Both the position numbers and the translations under genes were made by a program. The notes under the pieces are model-generated. The model saw nothing but the letters and a program-made list of their open reading frames with translations. It did not search any database and was not told where the DNA came from. 64,000 nt of DNA from Edaphochlamys debaryana (lineage: Eukaryota; Chlorophyta; Chlorophyceae; Chlamydomonadales): the NCBI GenBank assembly GCA_016858145.1, contig JAEHOE010000042.1, positions 785,417-849,416 of the forward strand, read 5' to 3'. This document shows positions 46,358 to 58,696 of this stretch, in pieces (positions within the stretch are counted from its first letter, which is position 1; each line of letters opens with the position of its first letter).

Positions 46358-49181
46358 GGTCTGTTTCGATTGCTGTGGTGAAGGGCCGACGACCCGCTCG
46401 CGGAGCGGTTGAGAGGCCTGCTGGCCGTGAAGCTGGCGGGCGGTGCCGCCAGAGAGAGATCGCGGCCCGGCCGCAGCGGTCGGGTCTTGCTGCGCGCCGC
46501 TGCATGAAAGTGGCAGTCAGCCGGGTTGGCAGCTTGGTGAGGGGATGAGCTCGGCGCAACGCCGCAGCCTCAGCCGCTACTGGTGGCGCTACAGAGAGTG
46601 GGAGAGCGGTGGCGAGGCGATGCGGTTATTGCACTAGGGGCCCGTGAGGTCGATAACTGGGGGACGTGGGAAGCGTTTTAAGGTTGGGGTAGGGCCTCGC
46701 GAGGGGCATTGCAGTAAGGCGCATGTACTGCTGCTCGAGAACCGTGTGATATCGGCTTGCTTCTAGGTGACGAGGGGGCAAACGCCTGCGATATTCTTGA
46801 ACGTGAAGGGGGCCGAGGGAGGTGCACAGTCGGGAAAGGGTGAGGACGGCGGCGTGCCGAAGGTACTGTAGAGCGATGATCGGACTGCGGCCCAAAGGCT
46901 GCATGTAGCAGACAGCGTGCGGACACTGTGTGATTATGACGACCGGGGGGTTGATGTCTCAGTAACGAGCTACAACAGAGCTTGGGCGCGTGAGGCCGGG
47001 ACGGGCAGGTAGTCGACCCTTGGGTTGAGCGTGCGGCAAGGTATGCATGTGAGGTACTGGCCCGTGCGGCACATGCTGGCGGTTATGGCCAGGCCCATTT
47101 GTAGTCCGTGACTGTAGCTGCACCTTCTTGAAGAGTTTCGCTTGGACAGGGCATGCTTCCTCACGGCGGGCTCTGGTTTGGGGAGACAGGGAGTAGACAG
47201 GGAGTCCGTAGACAGGGAGTACGTGCAAGGTGCACGGAGAGAGGGGTGCCCTCAAATGTGTCTGATCACCAGGAGAGAGAGATTACACAGGCTGATGGAG
47301 GTGGGGGCGTCCAGGCACGCAGCAAAGTCGCCAACCACCAGTGGGGCCACACTGGCGAGCACGCATGACCAGACAAGGGTGGCTGCCCGAAGGCAGGGAA
47401 AGGGCAGAGCCCCGTGGTCCCTCTCAGGGGGTCCGATGTTCGAGTCTGGCTCCGTGGAGCTCTCAACCCCCTTCCACCACCAGCCCGCCGCACCACTACA
47501 CGCGGTGATTGTTGTTTGAGCGGACGCAGGACCACACACACACACGCCGACAAGGGGTCAAGCTGGGGGGCGTTCGCAACCCGCAGAGCCTGACGGCGGG
47601 GGCTCAGCCCAAAAGTTTGGGCAAACCCAGAGACAACCTGTCTAGAGTACGTGACACGACGCACAGTACACGTCTAAGGAGAGGTAAATACTACCAACTG
47701 AAACACTTTTCCTCTCTGCTCCATTCTCCGTAGTTTCACCTGCAGCACGCCGGTGCGCGCTCCTCATCATGTCTGCTGTCCCCAAACAAGGAGAGAGAGA
47801 GATCACACATAGAGGGGGGGGTACGCTTGTGGTGCTGGTACGCAACCGGGTGCCAACAATCGGTGGGGGCACACCACACATGACATATCGAGCTTTGTTG
47901 GTTCACGATTGAGCACAGTTAAGTACCCCTTAATTCCCGAAACACGTCCTCCTTCAGACCTTCAGAGGTCAGTGACAATTACCGCATTGCCGATCCGGCT
48001 TAGGAAAGTGCTATCCGTGCCCAGGTCCGGCTTAGGAAGGTGCTCTCCCCGCTCATCCACCACGGGGCTCATCAACCTGCTAGCGTTCAACGGCCCAGCA
48101 CCAGGATTGCCAGCAACAGCAACCCGATAACTCTAGCAGAGCCGCTCAGCTCCCGCAGGCTCAGGTAGTTCGTGTGATACGCGGGGTTGTGCCCTATCCC
48201 TTGCAAGCTCTGACGCAACAAACCCCATCCAGCCCCAATGTGCGTACCGTATCCCATGTTCGCCCCATCGACCAAAGCTCCAGGCCTCACCCCTGATGCG
48301 GGCCGGATCGTCGTCACAGTACGTGGAATCCAACATGTTTTGGTCGAACATCCAGATCCTAATGAAAAGAGCCGCACCATGAGCGCCCGATCACTATTAC
48401 AAATCATAAGCACATCACAAGGGGACAGACAGGGCTGGCTTTCCTCCAGCAACACCCCCATCCCCCCTGTCTTACCCCACAGTCACGGGCAATAATCCCC
48501 GCCCTGACATCCGCGCTCCATACCGGTGAATAACCAGTGCTGCGCCCCCCTCGAGCCTTGCAGGTGCCCTGCCCGGCCCATTGCCAGTACAGAGCGTGTC
48601 GTGAGAAACAACTTCACGCACACTTCGTCGTCGGCTTGATTATTATTGTCCCTTCACCTCAACCTGCTCCATCCCTGCAACTGCCGATCGCACTGCAATC
48701 ACTTGAACCCCTGAACGAAGGGCACTCGCCGACCAGGCAACAGTATCATTATGACCAGACCGCAGTATCATTATAACAGAGAGCTTCAGCATTTGGTGCC
48801 CAACGCGGCCTTCAGCTTGCATAGGTGACCGGGGCGGACACATGGACTCCAGTTTGGAGCGGAGATCCGAGGCATGCGGAAACCATAACCCGACCAAGCC
48901 GGCGGAACCGCATCACCTTGGCCGCTCGAGACCCAGGCGGCCTACCAAGGGCTTCGCCCCACCGCAGCGGACCCACTCCCGCATGTCCCACTTTGCGGGT
49001 AGAACCCGTATGGGCAGAGACACAAACGCAACGCGCGCGGACCAGGGCGCAAAGCCAAGGCCGTGTCGCGTCCCCCAAAAAGCTTGCCCCTTCCCCACTT
49101 GTACCGTACCCTAGATAGGGCATGGGTAAGCGTGACATTGAGGTAATACCTTGATGTAGGCCGGCTATCGGCATCGTCTGC
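46358..49181. other. Intergenic region between convergent NIPA and receptor-kinase genes; possible mobile-element debris
   Basis: 2.8 kb without a supported gene. At 47425-47460 the plus strand has ATGTTCGAGTCTGG, like a polymerase III B box, but no tRNA cloverleaf could be drawn. A direct repeat CCGGCTTAGGAAAGTGCT / CCGGCTTAGGAAGGTGCT lies at about 47994-48044. Near 48745-48780 CAGTATCATTAT occurs twice, followed by TTGGTGCCCAACGCGG at about 48795, which resembles a retroelement primer-binding site. None of these is enough to name an element. Confidence 0.35.
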
Positions 49182-52100
49182 TTAAACATGGGACAGAGCG
49201 GTCACTGCCTCTTGTTCATCCGTGCTAACCGTAACGGCCGTGTTGGCTCCTGCTCCCACCGCATCCTGCTGCGCCCTCTCCACAGGCGCCGGGGCGACCT
49301 CCAGCACCACGTCGCCGGCGTGCATGACCGGGTCGTCCGCGCCCTGCGGTCGGCCTGGCCCTCCATCTTGGGGGACCGTGAAGTCCAACTCCTGCAAGGG
49401 GCGAGCGGGAAGCGGATTGCCCTTTGTAGTTCGATCTGCAGGGCCGTCTGATGGAGGCGGAGTCATCAAGTTTTACACACGGCTAGGTGGAGCCATGTCC
49501 TTACCTTCCTTGTAAGCACAGGAGTCCTCGTTGCGATGTGCCTCCAAACTATGACCACAACTTGCTGGCTGCCCCCTGCCCACCTCCGCCATCCCCTCCC
49601 ACCTGCTGAAACACCAGCAGCCGCTTGACCAGGTCCGCCGCAGCGGGGCGCCGCTGCGGGTCCTGCGAGCCAAGGGCCGTCGGCAGGTGGCGAGAGTTGT
49701 TGGCTTGGAGCCCGCGGGGAAGCAGATCGCAGCTTGTGTCAAAATGCGCTGCCCAGTTTCACAGCCCTCTTGCGCCAACAGCGCCCCCCACGCCGTTAGA
49801 GCCACGTGATTCTGACAATGAACTGTCCCCCGACATTCAACCACGAAACTCTCCAACCAAGACTTGCCCTTGCGCTTTATTTCCCTCGTCATTCTTCCCC
49901 TTCCTGTGCTCTGGAATGGAGCAGCAGCAGACCCCAGCCCTGCTCTGAACCCCCCCCCCCCTTCCCCCCGGCCCGGCCCCGCACCGCGTCGAAGCACTCG
50001 GTCAGCAGCCGCACCACCCGCGGGGACCAGCGGTGCAAGCTCGCGCCCGGGCAACCCACGGCTGGAGGCATGGGCAGGCGGGCGCCGTACACGTGCACCT
50101 GTAGGGCGATCTCCAGCGCCGTCTGCGTGGGGCATAGGGATGCAGGCACAGTGTTGGGGTCAAAGGATGGGGGGAATGAGAAGGTACGGACGCAGTGCGG
50201 CGTAAAACGCAGGGACAGGGACGGCACAGGGGACGGCACAGGGATGGGGGCAGGAGGAGACGCGGCGCAGCTCAGCGAAGGGTGCCCAGCGAGAGGGGGC
50301 TGGGGACTCGAGTGCGGGACCCACCAGACCAGTCCATGGCCGGCTGCCCGCCAGAGCCTCCCACACGAGCACGGCCCACGAGTAGATGTCCTGCAGCACC
50401 AGGGAGGGTGCTCGGGCAAGGGCGCAAATAAGTCAGGTCCGCCCATGATACATGATGGCTAGGGAAGGAACAAGCAGGTGCGCTCAGCAGCATAGGTTTC
50501 AGCAAGCAGGCAAGGCCCAACATGCCCAGCACCCACAGGCAACCACCGCTCACCGCCTTGTAGGTGAGGCCGGAGGCGTTCAGGTCGAAGCACTCCTGCG
50601 GGCGAGGCGGCGGGAGACGGCGGAGAGGCGGCGGTTGGGTTGAGGTTGTGTGCGACGCACATGGTGCCACGCCACGCAGGATCGGCAGTACAGTCGACTT
50701 CCGTACGGCAGCCGTACCGCACGTACGGCAAGCTCACCGGCGCAAGGTAGGCGGGGGTGCCCGCCTCCGGGTGGAGCGTCTGCAGGATGGACTGCCGCAG
50801 CCGGGAGATCCCAAAGTCCTGAGGCGCGCGGGACAGTAACGGACTCATTCAAGATCTGGGGGCCTGCAGGACGTCCAACAGCAGCCTCCCTGGGAAGCAG
50901 CAGCAGCGCCCTGCACGGCTTGCCTTCGGCGACCTAGCTCCACCGCCCTCACCGATATCTTGACGACAGGAGTGCTGCTGCTGGCGTTCTGGAGGAGCAC
51001 GTTGCCGGGCTTGAGGTCGCGGTGCAGCACTGGGAGAGGGGAACGACACACCCCAGGTTATCAGGGGCCCAGGGCCACAAAACACACCGCCCTACGACCC
51101 ATTTGCTCCAAGCAAGGCGCCCACTCGCCTGTCGGGTGCAGGAACTCCAGCCCCCGTGCCACCTCCAGGGCAATGTGGAGTACAGTCGGCAAAGGCAACA
51201 GCGTCGCCCCCTTGGCGTGAAGCATTCGCTCCAGGGAGGTCTCCATCCTGCGGCGCACACATGGGCGGCGGGAAGTAGAAGACGGCGTGGACGTCGGGTC
51301 GTTGCAAGGCCTGACGCCCAGCATGACGCGCTTTCGCCGTACGGCAGCATCTACTGCCGTACTGGGTCAGCCTGCAGCACGGCAGCCCCTGGTCCACACC
51401 CTCACACACCTCTCCATGACGATGCAGGGCCGGGGCGGCTTGGCACAGGCGGCCAGCACCTTGACGATGCAGGGGTGGTCGCAGCGGGCCAGCACCGCCA
51501 GCTCCTGGGGGAGCGAGGGTGGGGGCAAGGAGGGCAGAGCACAGCACGGGGCCCACAAGACAGTTGGCAGGCTAGCTTCGGCCCAGCCCTGCACGAGCTG
51601 CTGGTTGTACGGACCAAGAGGCGGCTCCCAACCAGCTCCCCGGCTTACTCCCCGGCTCCACACACCGAGGTCCCACCGAGGTCCCTGCCCCGGCTCCCCG
51701 CATGCTCAGGGTATCCGCCCACCTGCTCGAAGGCGGACGCCAGCAGCTGCGCGTCCCTCGGGTGCAGTCGGTCCAGGTCCTCCGCCACCAGCTTCACGGC
51801 CACGGCCCGGCCGCCCATGGTGCCCGCGTACACGCGCCCGAAGCCTCCTACAGGGGGCGTGGGGGGGCGTGGGGGGGGGGGGGAGTGCGTGGGGAGATTG
51901 GTTGCAGTTGCGGGTGGGGTGGGGTGGCATGCCAAAGGGGTGAGTGTATTCAGCGCAGGGGCTACGGCGTTTGCGGGATGAGCTCGCACACGCGCGGTGA
52001 CGCGTGCGGCCGGCACCTGTCCAAAAGGCCCCCCCGCATGACACCGCCCCGCATTTAATCATTTTAGCCCCTGCACTCGCCTCTGCCCAGGACCTCCTGC

Positions 52101-55100
52101 GTCAGGTGCACCACCGGCGCCCCAGGGGTGGGGCCGGGGGCCGAGGCCGCACCGCTCGCCGCCGCCCCCTCCCCTGGTCCGTCTCCGGGAGCGGCCGCGC
52201 CTGGGTCCCCCTGCATCTGCGGGGCGGGACGGGTGGGCGGAGGCCAGGCAGGTCAGGGTAGGAGGCACCTCCGCCTCGAGGCTTGCATCATCCGGCGTCA
52301 TGCCCCGGAAGCCTTGACAGTACCCAGGCCACCGCGCCCGCGTTGGCTGTGGCCCAGCACTGGGACCCAGCCGCCCCGCCCCACCCCACGTTCCTCCCCG
52401 CCTCCCCTCACGCTCCGTTCCCCGACCCGCTCGCCCACCTGCAGCTGCACGTCCGTGGGCAGGGCGCTGGGGAAGGGCGTGCGCTCCGTCACGATCCCGT
52501 GGACGTGCACGGGGCCGCCCCCGTGGAGGGGGGGCGGGTGGGGCGCGGGGGCGGGGGGCGGCGCCGTGGAGGCCTGCGGCGCCTCCGCAGCCCCCGGCCC
52601 CGCGGTGCCCTGGTTGGAGGTGGCGGGCGAGGGGGTTGCGGCGCCGGGGCTGGACAGCGCCGTCCCTGCGTGCTCGCTGGAGATGCCCGAGTCCTCGGCC
52701 GTAGTGCCGGTGGTCACCAGGGTGGTGTGGGTAGCACGGGCGCACGCCTTCTCGGGCCTGGGGGGGGGGATCAGGGGGGATTACGCCAAGGGAGCACAGC
52801 AGGAGAGCGGGGAACAACACCAGCGCGTGAGCGGCGCTGGCGGTGTGCCCAGGACCAGGCGACGAGCTGCAGGTCGGCGCCTCAACGGATGCTCGAGAAG
52901 CTCGCAACAGACCCAGCAGTGAGCAGCAGACTCACGGGCAGGAGCTGCCGTCAGAGCCCTCGGCGCTCTTGGCTGCCCTGCGCCACCGCCACAGCCACAC
53001 GCCCGCGCCCAGTGCCGCAATCACGGCCACGCCCACGCCTGCGGGGGCACAGGACGAAGGGACATTCAGGTGTCGAGCGGTCGTCGAGGAGTCGTAACAT
53101 GACAGGCGGTGACACCGTGGCTGCACTGGTCGGGCTGCACGGCTCACGCACACCAGCGGTACTCATCCTCCATGTTTAACCCTGCCCCGCCGGCCGCACC
53201 CACCCGCCGCCACGCCCGCCGCCACCGCCACCGACGTCCCCCCGCCGCCGCCGCCGTCGCCGCCCGGCGCCGCCCCCGCAGGCGCCTGCGCGCCGTCGCC
53301 GCCATCCACTGGCTGCGGCGAAGCGCTCCTGTTCGCCGCCGCCGCCGCTGCTGCCGCCGCCGCCGCCTGCGCCGCTGCGTAGGCCGCCTCCACGTCCAGT
53401 GCGTAGCGGTCGAACCAGGCCCAGGCCGAGACGTAGAAGTCCCAGGAGCTGGCCAGGCAGCCCTCGGGGCCCAGCTTCGCAATGCACTGCGCAGCATGGC
53501 GGGGGTTGAGGTTGAGGTGCGGGGTTGAGGTGGGGGTGGGGGTGGGGCGGAGGTGGGTTTGGGGGCGGGGGAAGGAGGAGGATAATGAGGGATGCGTTCT
53601 CGTGGAGGCACAAGATCAGTTGTGCGCCAGGTGGGCGGGAAAGAGCTCCCTACCTTAGCTGCAAGCGCTTCCCGCGGCTGTTCCTCCGTTCCCCGACTCC
53701 GACACTTCCCCTGACGCCCCGCTCCTGCCCCTTTTGCGGCACACCACGCTAGCCCGCTTTCCCGGTCCCCCCTCCCCGCCTCCACCCCCAGCCCCCTTTC
53801 TGACTCTCCACCGCCATACGCCGCGAAAGTCTCAAGCCCCACTCGCCACATCGTTCCCCCAACCTCGCCCCCTCCCCTCTCTTCGTTGTTGGAGTCCCGG
53901 CACCACCTGAACCGCTCACCTCCTCTGAGATGGCGGCCTGGCACAGCGAGGTCGTGTTGACGGACCTGAGTGGAGTAGAACGGACAGGGCGACTGAACAA
54001 AGAAGAAAGGGCACCTGATCTGAATAGGTAGATATCGCGTACCTGAAGATGTAGTTGGCGTTCTTGGTGTCCCCGTTCTCGTCCAGACCCATGGCCTCGG
54101 TGGCAGATTCCGAGGTAACGATGCTGTAGGCCGTGCACCGGCGGTACAGGTTTACGACAGTACCATTGGCGTCAAAAGTACGGTTGAGGCACCCGGGCTG
54201 CCGCGCAGTGATATTCCAGATGTCGGGCCTTGCGTTGGGCCCCGAGATTGACAGAAGGTAGGGAAGGATAAGGCTCTGCGGAGGACAAAGTCCTGCGGGG
54301 GATTGGTGGGGAGCGGGGCGCGAGGGCGGGGTGTCAAGGAGTCGACAGGCTGTTATGATGGCCGCAGAACTTGGGCGTTATGCAGGCCTTGCTGAACCAA
54401 GTGGTCAGCATTTGCAGTTTATCCCCCCGAGTGGGTATGACGCCGGTATGAATTCAGGGTCAAACGGCATGGCCTGGCTAGGTATTGTCGGTGGAAGACC
54501 CTCAGCTGTGGGTTTTGGGGATCGGGGTACGGCACGCCTGCCAGCCATCCCTACCCGAACCCACGGAAAGCGCTCTCCAGCCTTGCCGCATAGGTTCTAT
54601 GGTGTAAGTTTACATAACGTATGTCGAAGTGGGCCTCTTAGAGGCTATCCATGCGACGCGAAAACTGCTCGGCATTATTGCGCAGAGCATGCTTATTACT
54701 CGCAGTATGAGTTGCGAAAGCGTTGAATTTGTACAGAGCAGTCATAGAATTATCGGCAGGCTAGTTGCACAACCAAAACCAGGTTAAGGCGAGGTTCGCG
54801 TTGACCGCGACGATCAACTTAGTCACTCTCCATAGGCCCCTCCTGACTGGCGTCACCCATTGCGGCATTGCCCCCCCTCGTCCCTCCGTCTACCCTCCTC
54901 CTTGGTCCGCGCACTCCCCTGTTCTCCGCCCCTCAAGCCCCTCATGCCATCCCTCGCTCGCCTGCCTGTAAGGCCTCCATTCCCTGGCGCCAGCCTCCTA
55001 AGGGCCCTGGCCAGCCGGCGGGAAGGCTTTCCACGATGCATCGATGGGCCCCATCCTGTCCTCCACCCAACCCCACCCGGGCCGTGGCCTTTACTCTTCC

Positions 55101-56669
55101 GCAATCATGCGCACGCGTGCCACCTCCTGGCCTCCGCCTCTCCAGCCCCAGGAGCCCTCCCACTTCCTCCTTGCCTCTGGCTCCATCTACGCCGGCCCCA
55201 CACGCCTCTCCCCGTCCCCCCTGGGATGAGGCCCTCGCCCCCGGCTCCCCCTTCTTCCCTCCTGACACCAACCGAGCCAGCACATAGCCAAGAATGATGC
55301 CCCCTTCCCCGGACCCCCTTCCCAAACCGCTCAGCCCTTGGACGATGCCCCGCGCCCCCAGCTCCTCCCTGCCCCCCCCCCAATCAGGGTGATGCCCCCC
55401 GCCCACCCCCCCACCAAGGACGATGCCCCGCGCCCCCTGCCCCCCCCCCCACCCAGGATGATGCCCCCCGCCTCCTGACCTGCCCCCGCCCCTGCCGGCC
55501 CCCACCCCCACCCACCCAGGATGATGCCCACGTCCCGCATGACCACCGTCGCTCCCCGCGTGGACGGGTCCGAGATGGCCATGGTGTCAGCGCCCAGGGC
55601 CTGCGGCAGACGGGAGCACGACCCCCAGCGGTTTTGGAGGTTGGTCAGAGGCAGCATGTGCGTTGAGGTGCGATACAGGTACGCAGGGGCACAAAACGCT
55701 ACCGATACGGGCCGAGCCGCGTGAGCCGTGCGCTCGCCCATCCATTGCTCGGTCAACCATCCCCCAGGGCCCCACGCCCCATCCCATTTCCGCTGCCACG
55801 CTTGCCTGCTGCTGCCACTTGACGTTCTGGAGGTCGGACAGGACCAGGCCCTCGTACGTCAGCGTCACGTGGGAGGCGAGCTGGATCTGCGCATTGGGGG
55901 GGAGGGCCCGGGGGCGGGGAACGGGTCACCCGTTCGTGGTGGAGCTGAGCGGGATCACGCGTTGTGTACACCAGTACAGGTAGAGACCATCGGTAACCGC
56001 GGGCGCGTCACAGCGTTGTAGAGACAGAGTGGCTGTGGTGTGCCCAGTGACAGGTACGGAGACGGTGCCCAGCTGGCCCCGGACGTGTGTACCCGCTCTG
56101 CGGCCCTCTGGTGCAAACGAGACCCGTTTCCTGGCCTAGTACCCTGCCCAGGATTCTTACCTTGCGTAGGGAACGCACAGCTAGCATGGGTGGCGTGCCG
56201 AACTGAGATCCGCCGCGGACGGTGACGTTTCTCGCAAGTACGAGGGGCCTGTGCCGGGCAGAGGGCAGTGAGCCGCCGTCGTCGACAAAAGTGACTCAGT
56301 CGCAACGCGACAAACCCCCGCCAAGCCCGGACATAAACGGCCTCGCCACTCCCTTCTATTCCCGCCAGGCTTTCGCAAGCTTTGGTTGTTGGCTCACGCT
56401 TTGTCGAACCCGTGCGCGACCCAGTGTTGGTCAGACACGACGATATATGGCCACTCGATCACAAGCTCGCTCGCATTTGAGATAAGCGCCGCAACGAAGC
56501 CAAGGGCGTCTCGCACGGCTACTGTACGCGTGGGGGCGGGGTCATCCGCCAAGAGCGTCCTTCCGCGCGTCGACTCCGCTGCGCTGACCAGCAGAAGACT
56601 GAGCAGGACAACTGCAGCGCGGCATGAGCCAGCGTCGCATTGTTGTCGCCAAAGCTTGTGGGCTCGCAT
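49182..56669 (-). CDS. Receptor-like serine/threonine protein kinase
   Basis: Twenty minus-strand exons: 56669-56398, 56248-56161, 55886-55806, 55600-55516, 54292-54043, 53965-53920, 53486-53204, 53038-52936, 52757-52439, 52216-52081, 51847-51723, 51504-51410, 51247-51129, 51029-50953, 50818-50738, 50595-50554, 50390-50325, 50122-49985, 49662-49603, 49391-49182; 2676 bases, 891 residues. A signal peptide (AAVVLLSLLLVSAAES) starts an outer domain of about 330 residues with beta-helix-like stretches (NVTVRGGSQFG, HVTLTYEGLVLSDLQNV, ATVVMRDVGIILG), several N-glycosylation sites and cysteines. An Ala/Gly-rich stalk and one membrane helix (about 369-386, GVAVIAALGAGVWLW) follow, then a Pro/Ala-rich linker. 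The kinase (about 545-825) is complete: GRGGFGRVYAG, AVAVK with Lys573, HRDLKPGN (670-677), DFG (694-696), APE, DIYSWAVLVWE, RRPAAADL. It should phosphorylate Ser/Thr; the ligand is unknown. Introns 3, 10 and 13 need GC donors. TTATAG on the minus strand near 56815 may be its TATA element. Confidence 0.88.
51858..51893. repeat. G-run simple repeat in receptor-kinase intron 10
   Basis: GGGGGGGCGTGGGGGGGG-type sequence on the plus strand (C-runs on the coding strand), inside the intron before exon 51847-51723. It probably forms the pyrimidine tract; slippage-prone. Confidence 0.5.
55287..55520 (-). repeat. Degenerate copies of receptor-kinase exon 4 end plus donor in the following intron
   Basis: On the coding strand exon 4 ends GGGCATCATCCTGG followed by donor GTGGGT (at 55515). 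The 1.2-kb intron that follows has further GGCATC(A/G)(T/C)CCT-like copies at about 55454, 55416, 55384, 55338 and 55288, most of them followed by GTGGG-like G-rich bases. Spacing is about 32-65 bases. The copies nearest the exon are the best preserved. The genuine donor is inferred from phase with exon 5. Confidence 0.65.
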
Positions 56670-58696
56670 CGTCCTTCAAGGAAAGCCGCCCGCGTTCAGC
56701 CTGCCAACTATGCCTGAAGCATACAGAAGCCTATCGGAAGCCAGCGTGGGGTGATTCCAGTTGTACCGAGCTCAAGTACACTTGGTGCGCGGGGCGCAAG
56801 GTGCCACACTATAACTTGGCAGCTAGTCTAGTCTCACACGTGCGTCCAATACTGTTTGGGTAGCCCGGGTATCCCTCAAGTCATGCGGTTTCCGCGTAAC
56901 TGAATTGGACAGCTGTCTGGGATCCAGTCGCAGCAATCCAGTACCAGCAAACCTGCGACATGCATTTGGCCTCTGTTGTGGTGAAGCTGCGCGCACAACA
57001 AGCAACACGCGGGAAGTCGACGCCATTGACAATTTTAATCGTAAATTGATTGTCCGGCTCGCGCGTGTTGTGACAACAGCCGCGTAGGCTACTGTTGACA
57101 TGCCTGCGGCTACCGAGTTGAGATTGGGGAGGCCAGCGACTGGGGCATTTGGAAACGTTGCCCGCCCGTAAGCAGGACACGACGCTGGGCCGCTTGTATT
57201 AGCTGGCCCTTGTAGGCCTCCTGCCGAGCTCGGTGCCTTCAGTTGAGCAGGTTGCGCAGCGGCGTCCGCCAATTTCCGAGGGCAAGAGCTGTAGGTGCTG
57301 GGGCATTCACAGGCACCATTGAGCAGCCGCTCGCATCAACGAGCGACCGGCGCTGGCAGCCCAGCCAGCATTGGCGAAGCAGCCACCCGCCGGGTCTGGG
57401 TCGGATTGCCGTGCATGGATCCTGCATGCAGAAAAGGCGCGAAACGGTCTCTCCGCTTACTCCAGACCTGCTAAACACATACACATAGCCGTGTAGATGT
57501 AGACAGCCGAGCTCCACACTCTTCCGCATATGTTTGATGGCTTGACATCCTCACTGCAACAATCACCACGTGCACCCCGCGCAAGCACGGATTTCGACAT
57601 GACGGGGTAGTCGCCAAAGTGATGCTTGAGCCCTGAAAGCCCTCTCCCGTTGCCAATCTTGCCATCAAGCACGCGTAGACCTGTCCAGGATGTTTGACTG
57701 CAACGAACATCCCTTTTACAGGCGCTGTTCCAGGTAATCAAGGAAGCCCGTTGCGGAGGCCAGTTGCCTTGTGTGCTGCAGTATCTGTGGGCTGCAAGCT
57801 TCCGTATATGTATGTCACGTATCCACTTTTCCCCCACAACGTTTCGGCCCCCCTTGCCCTGTAGGTGTCGTGCGCTCACCTCGGCTTGTGAGGCGTTGAT
57901 GGCTGCATGCCTGGAGGCAACAACCAACAACCCAGATGGCGCACCAACGGCAACCAACATGAATGAAGGCCGGCTTTATTTGTGCGCTAGTAAGTGGGCA
58001 TAGCAGTAGTGGAAGGTGTGCATGGGTTTTGGAGTGATGTGGTGGTGGTCATACATCCTGCAAGCAAAAGCTTCATTTGCAGTGCGGACCCTCTGTTGCT
58101 ACATCGCTCAAGCGTGCATAGTCAGTCTTCTAGTCTCTTGGGTGCAGCCGATATCCGTTCACATGGCAAGCACCGCTACCGTGACAACTGTCTGGCGGTC
58201 GCCTTCCTTTTCAGCAAAGAATGAATGGGGGGCACGTAGCAGGCAACAGCAGCAGGGTGAGGTTTGGGGGTCAGATAACCTGAGCGAGAACTGGGGCTCA
58301 CCAGGGGTCGTGCAATTATTCATAGCAGGAACGGGGAGAGGTGTAGTCGTGTAGTCGTGTAGAGGCAAGCGTACTGTCTTGGTTCCACCTTGCCTCCCGT
58401 ACCCAAAAGCTGTGAGCACTCGTGAGTTCTGTGTGGGCAACCCAATCCACCGCATGCGGCATGCCCAGTCCGGCGATGGGAGCGACTCACGGGTGTGGGC
58501 TTACACCAAACAAGGAACGCGCTGTCTAGACCCCTGCCGGCTTTCTGCGGGAGTAAGAGCCACGCCGTGTGCGTGTGCCGTCCACGAGGGGCTGAGCGGC
58601 TGGATCTGGGCGCGGGACAAGTGAGGTGGTATCACAACCTTACGTGTGAGGAAGAGAGTTTGAGTGTGTAGAGGGGCTGCTCAGCAGGGGATACTA
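56670..58696. other. Region between receptor-kinase start and satellite array
   Basis: About 2 kb with lower GC content than the genes. One possible first exon on the minus strand is listed separately (57960-57880). No complete gene model could be built. A short duplication (GTAGTCGTGTAGTCGTGTAG) lies at about 58343-58362. The last 80 bases lead into the 182-bp repeats. Confidence 0.4.
57880..57960 (-). CDS. Possible first exon of an unidentified gene
   Basis: From an ATG at 57960 the minus strand reads MLVAVGAPSGLLVVASRHAA then INASQAE and meets a consensus donor GTGAGC after 27 codons (phase 0). The start is hydrophobic, like a signal peptide. Downstream on the same strand an open stretch at 57529-57239 ends GNWRTPLRNLLN and a stop, which could be a last exon, but I could not join the two with confidence. 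Treat as a hint only. Confidence 0.2.
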
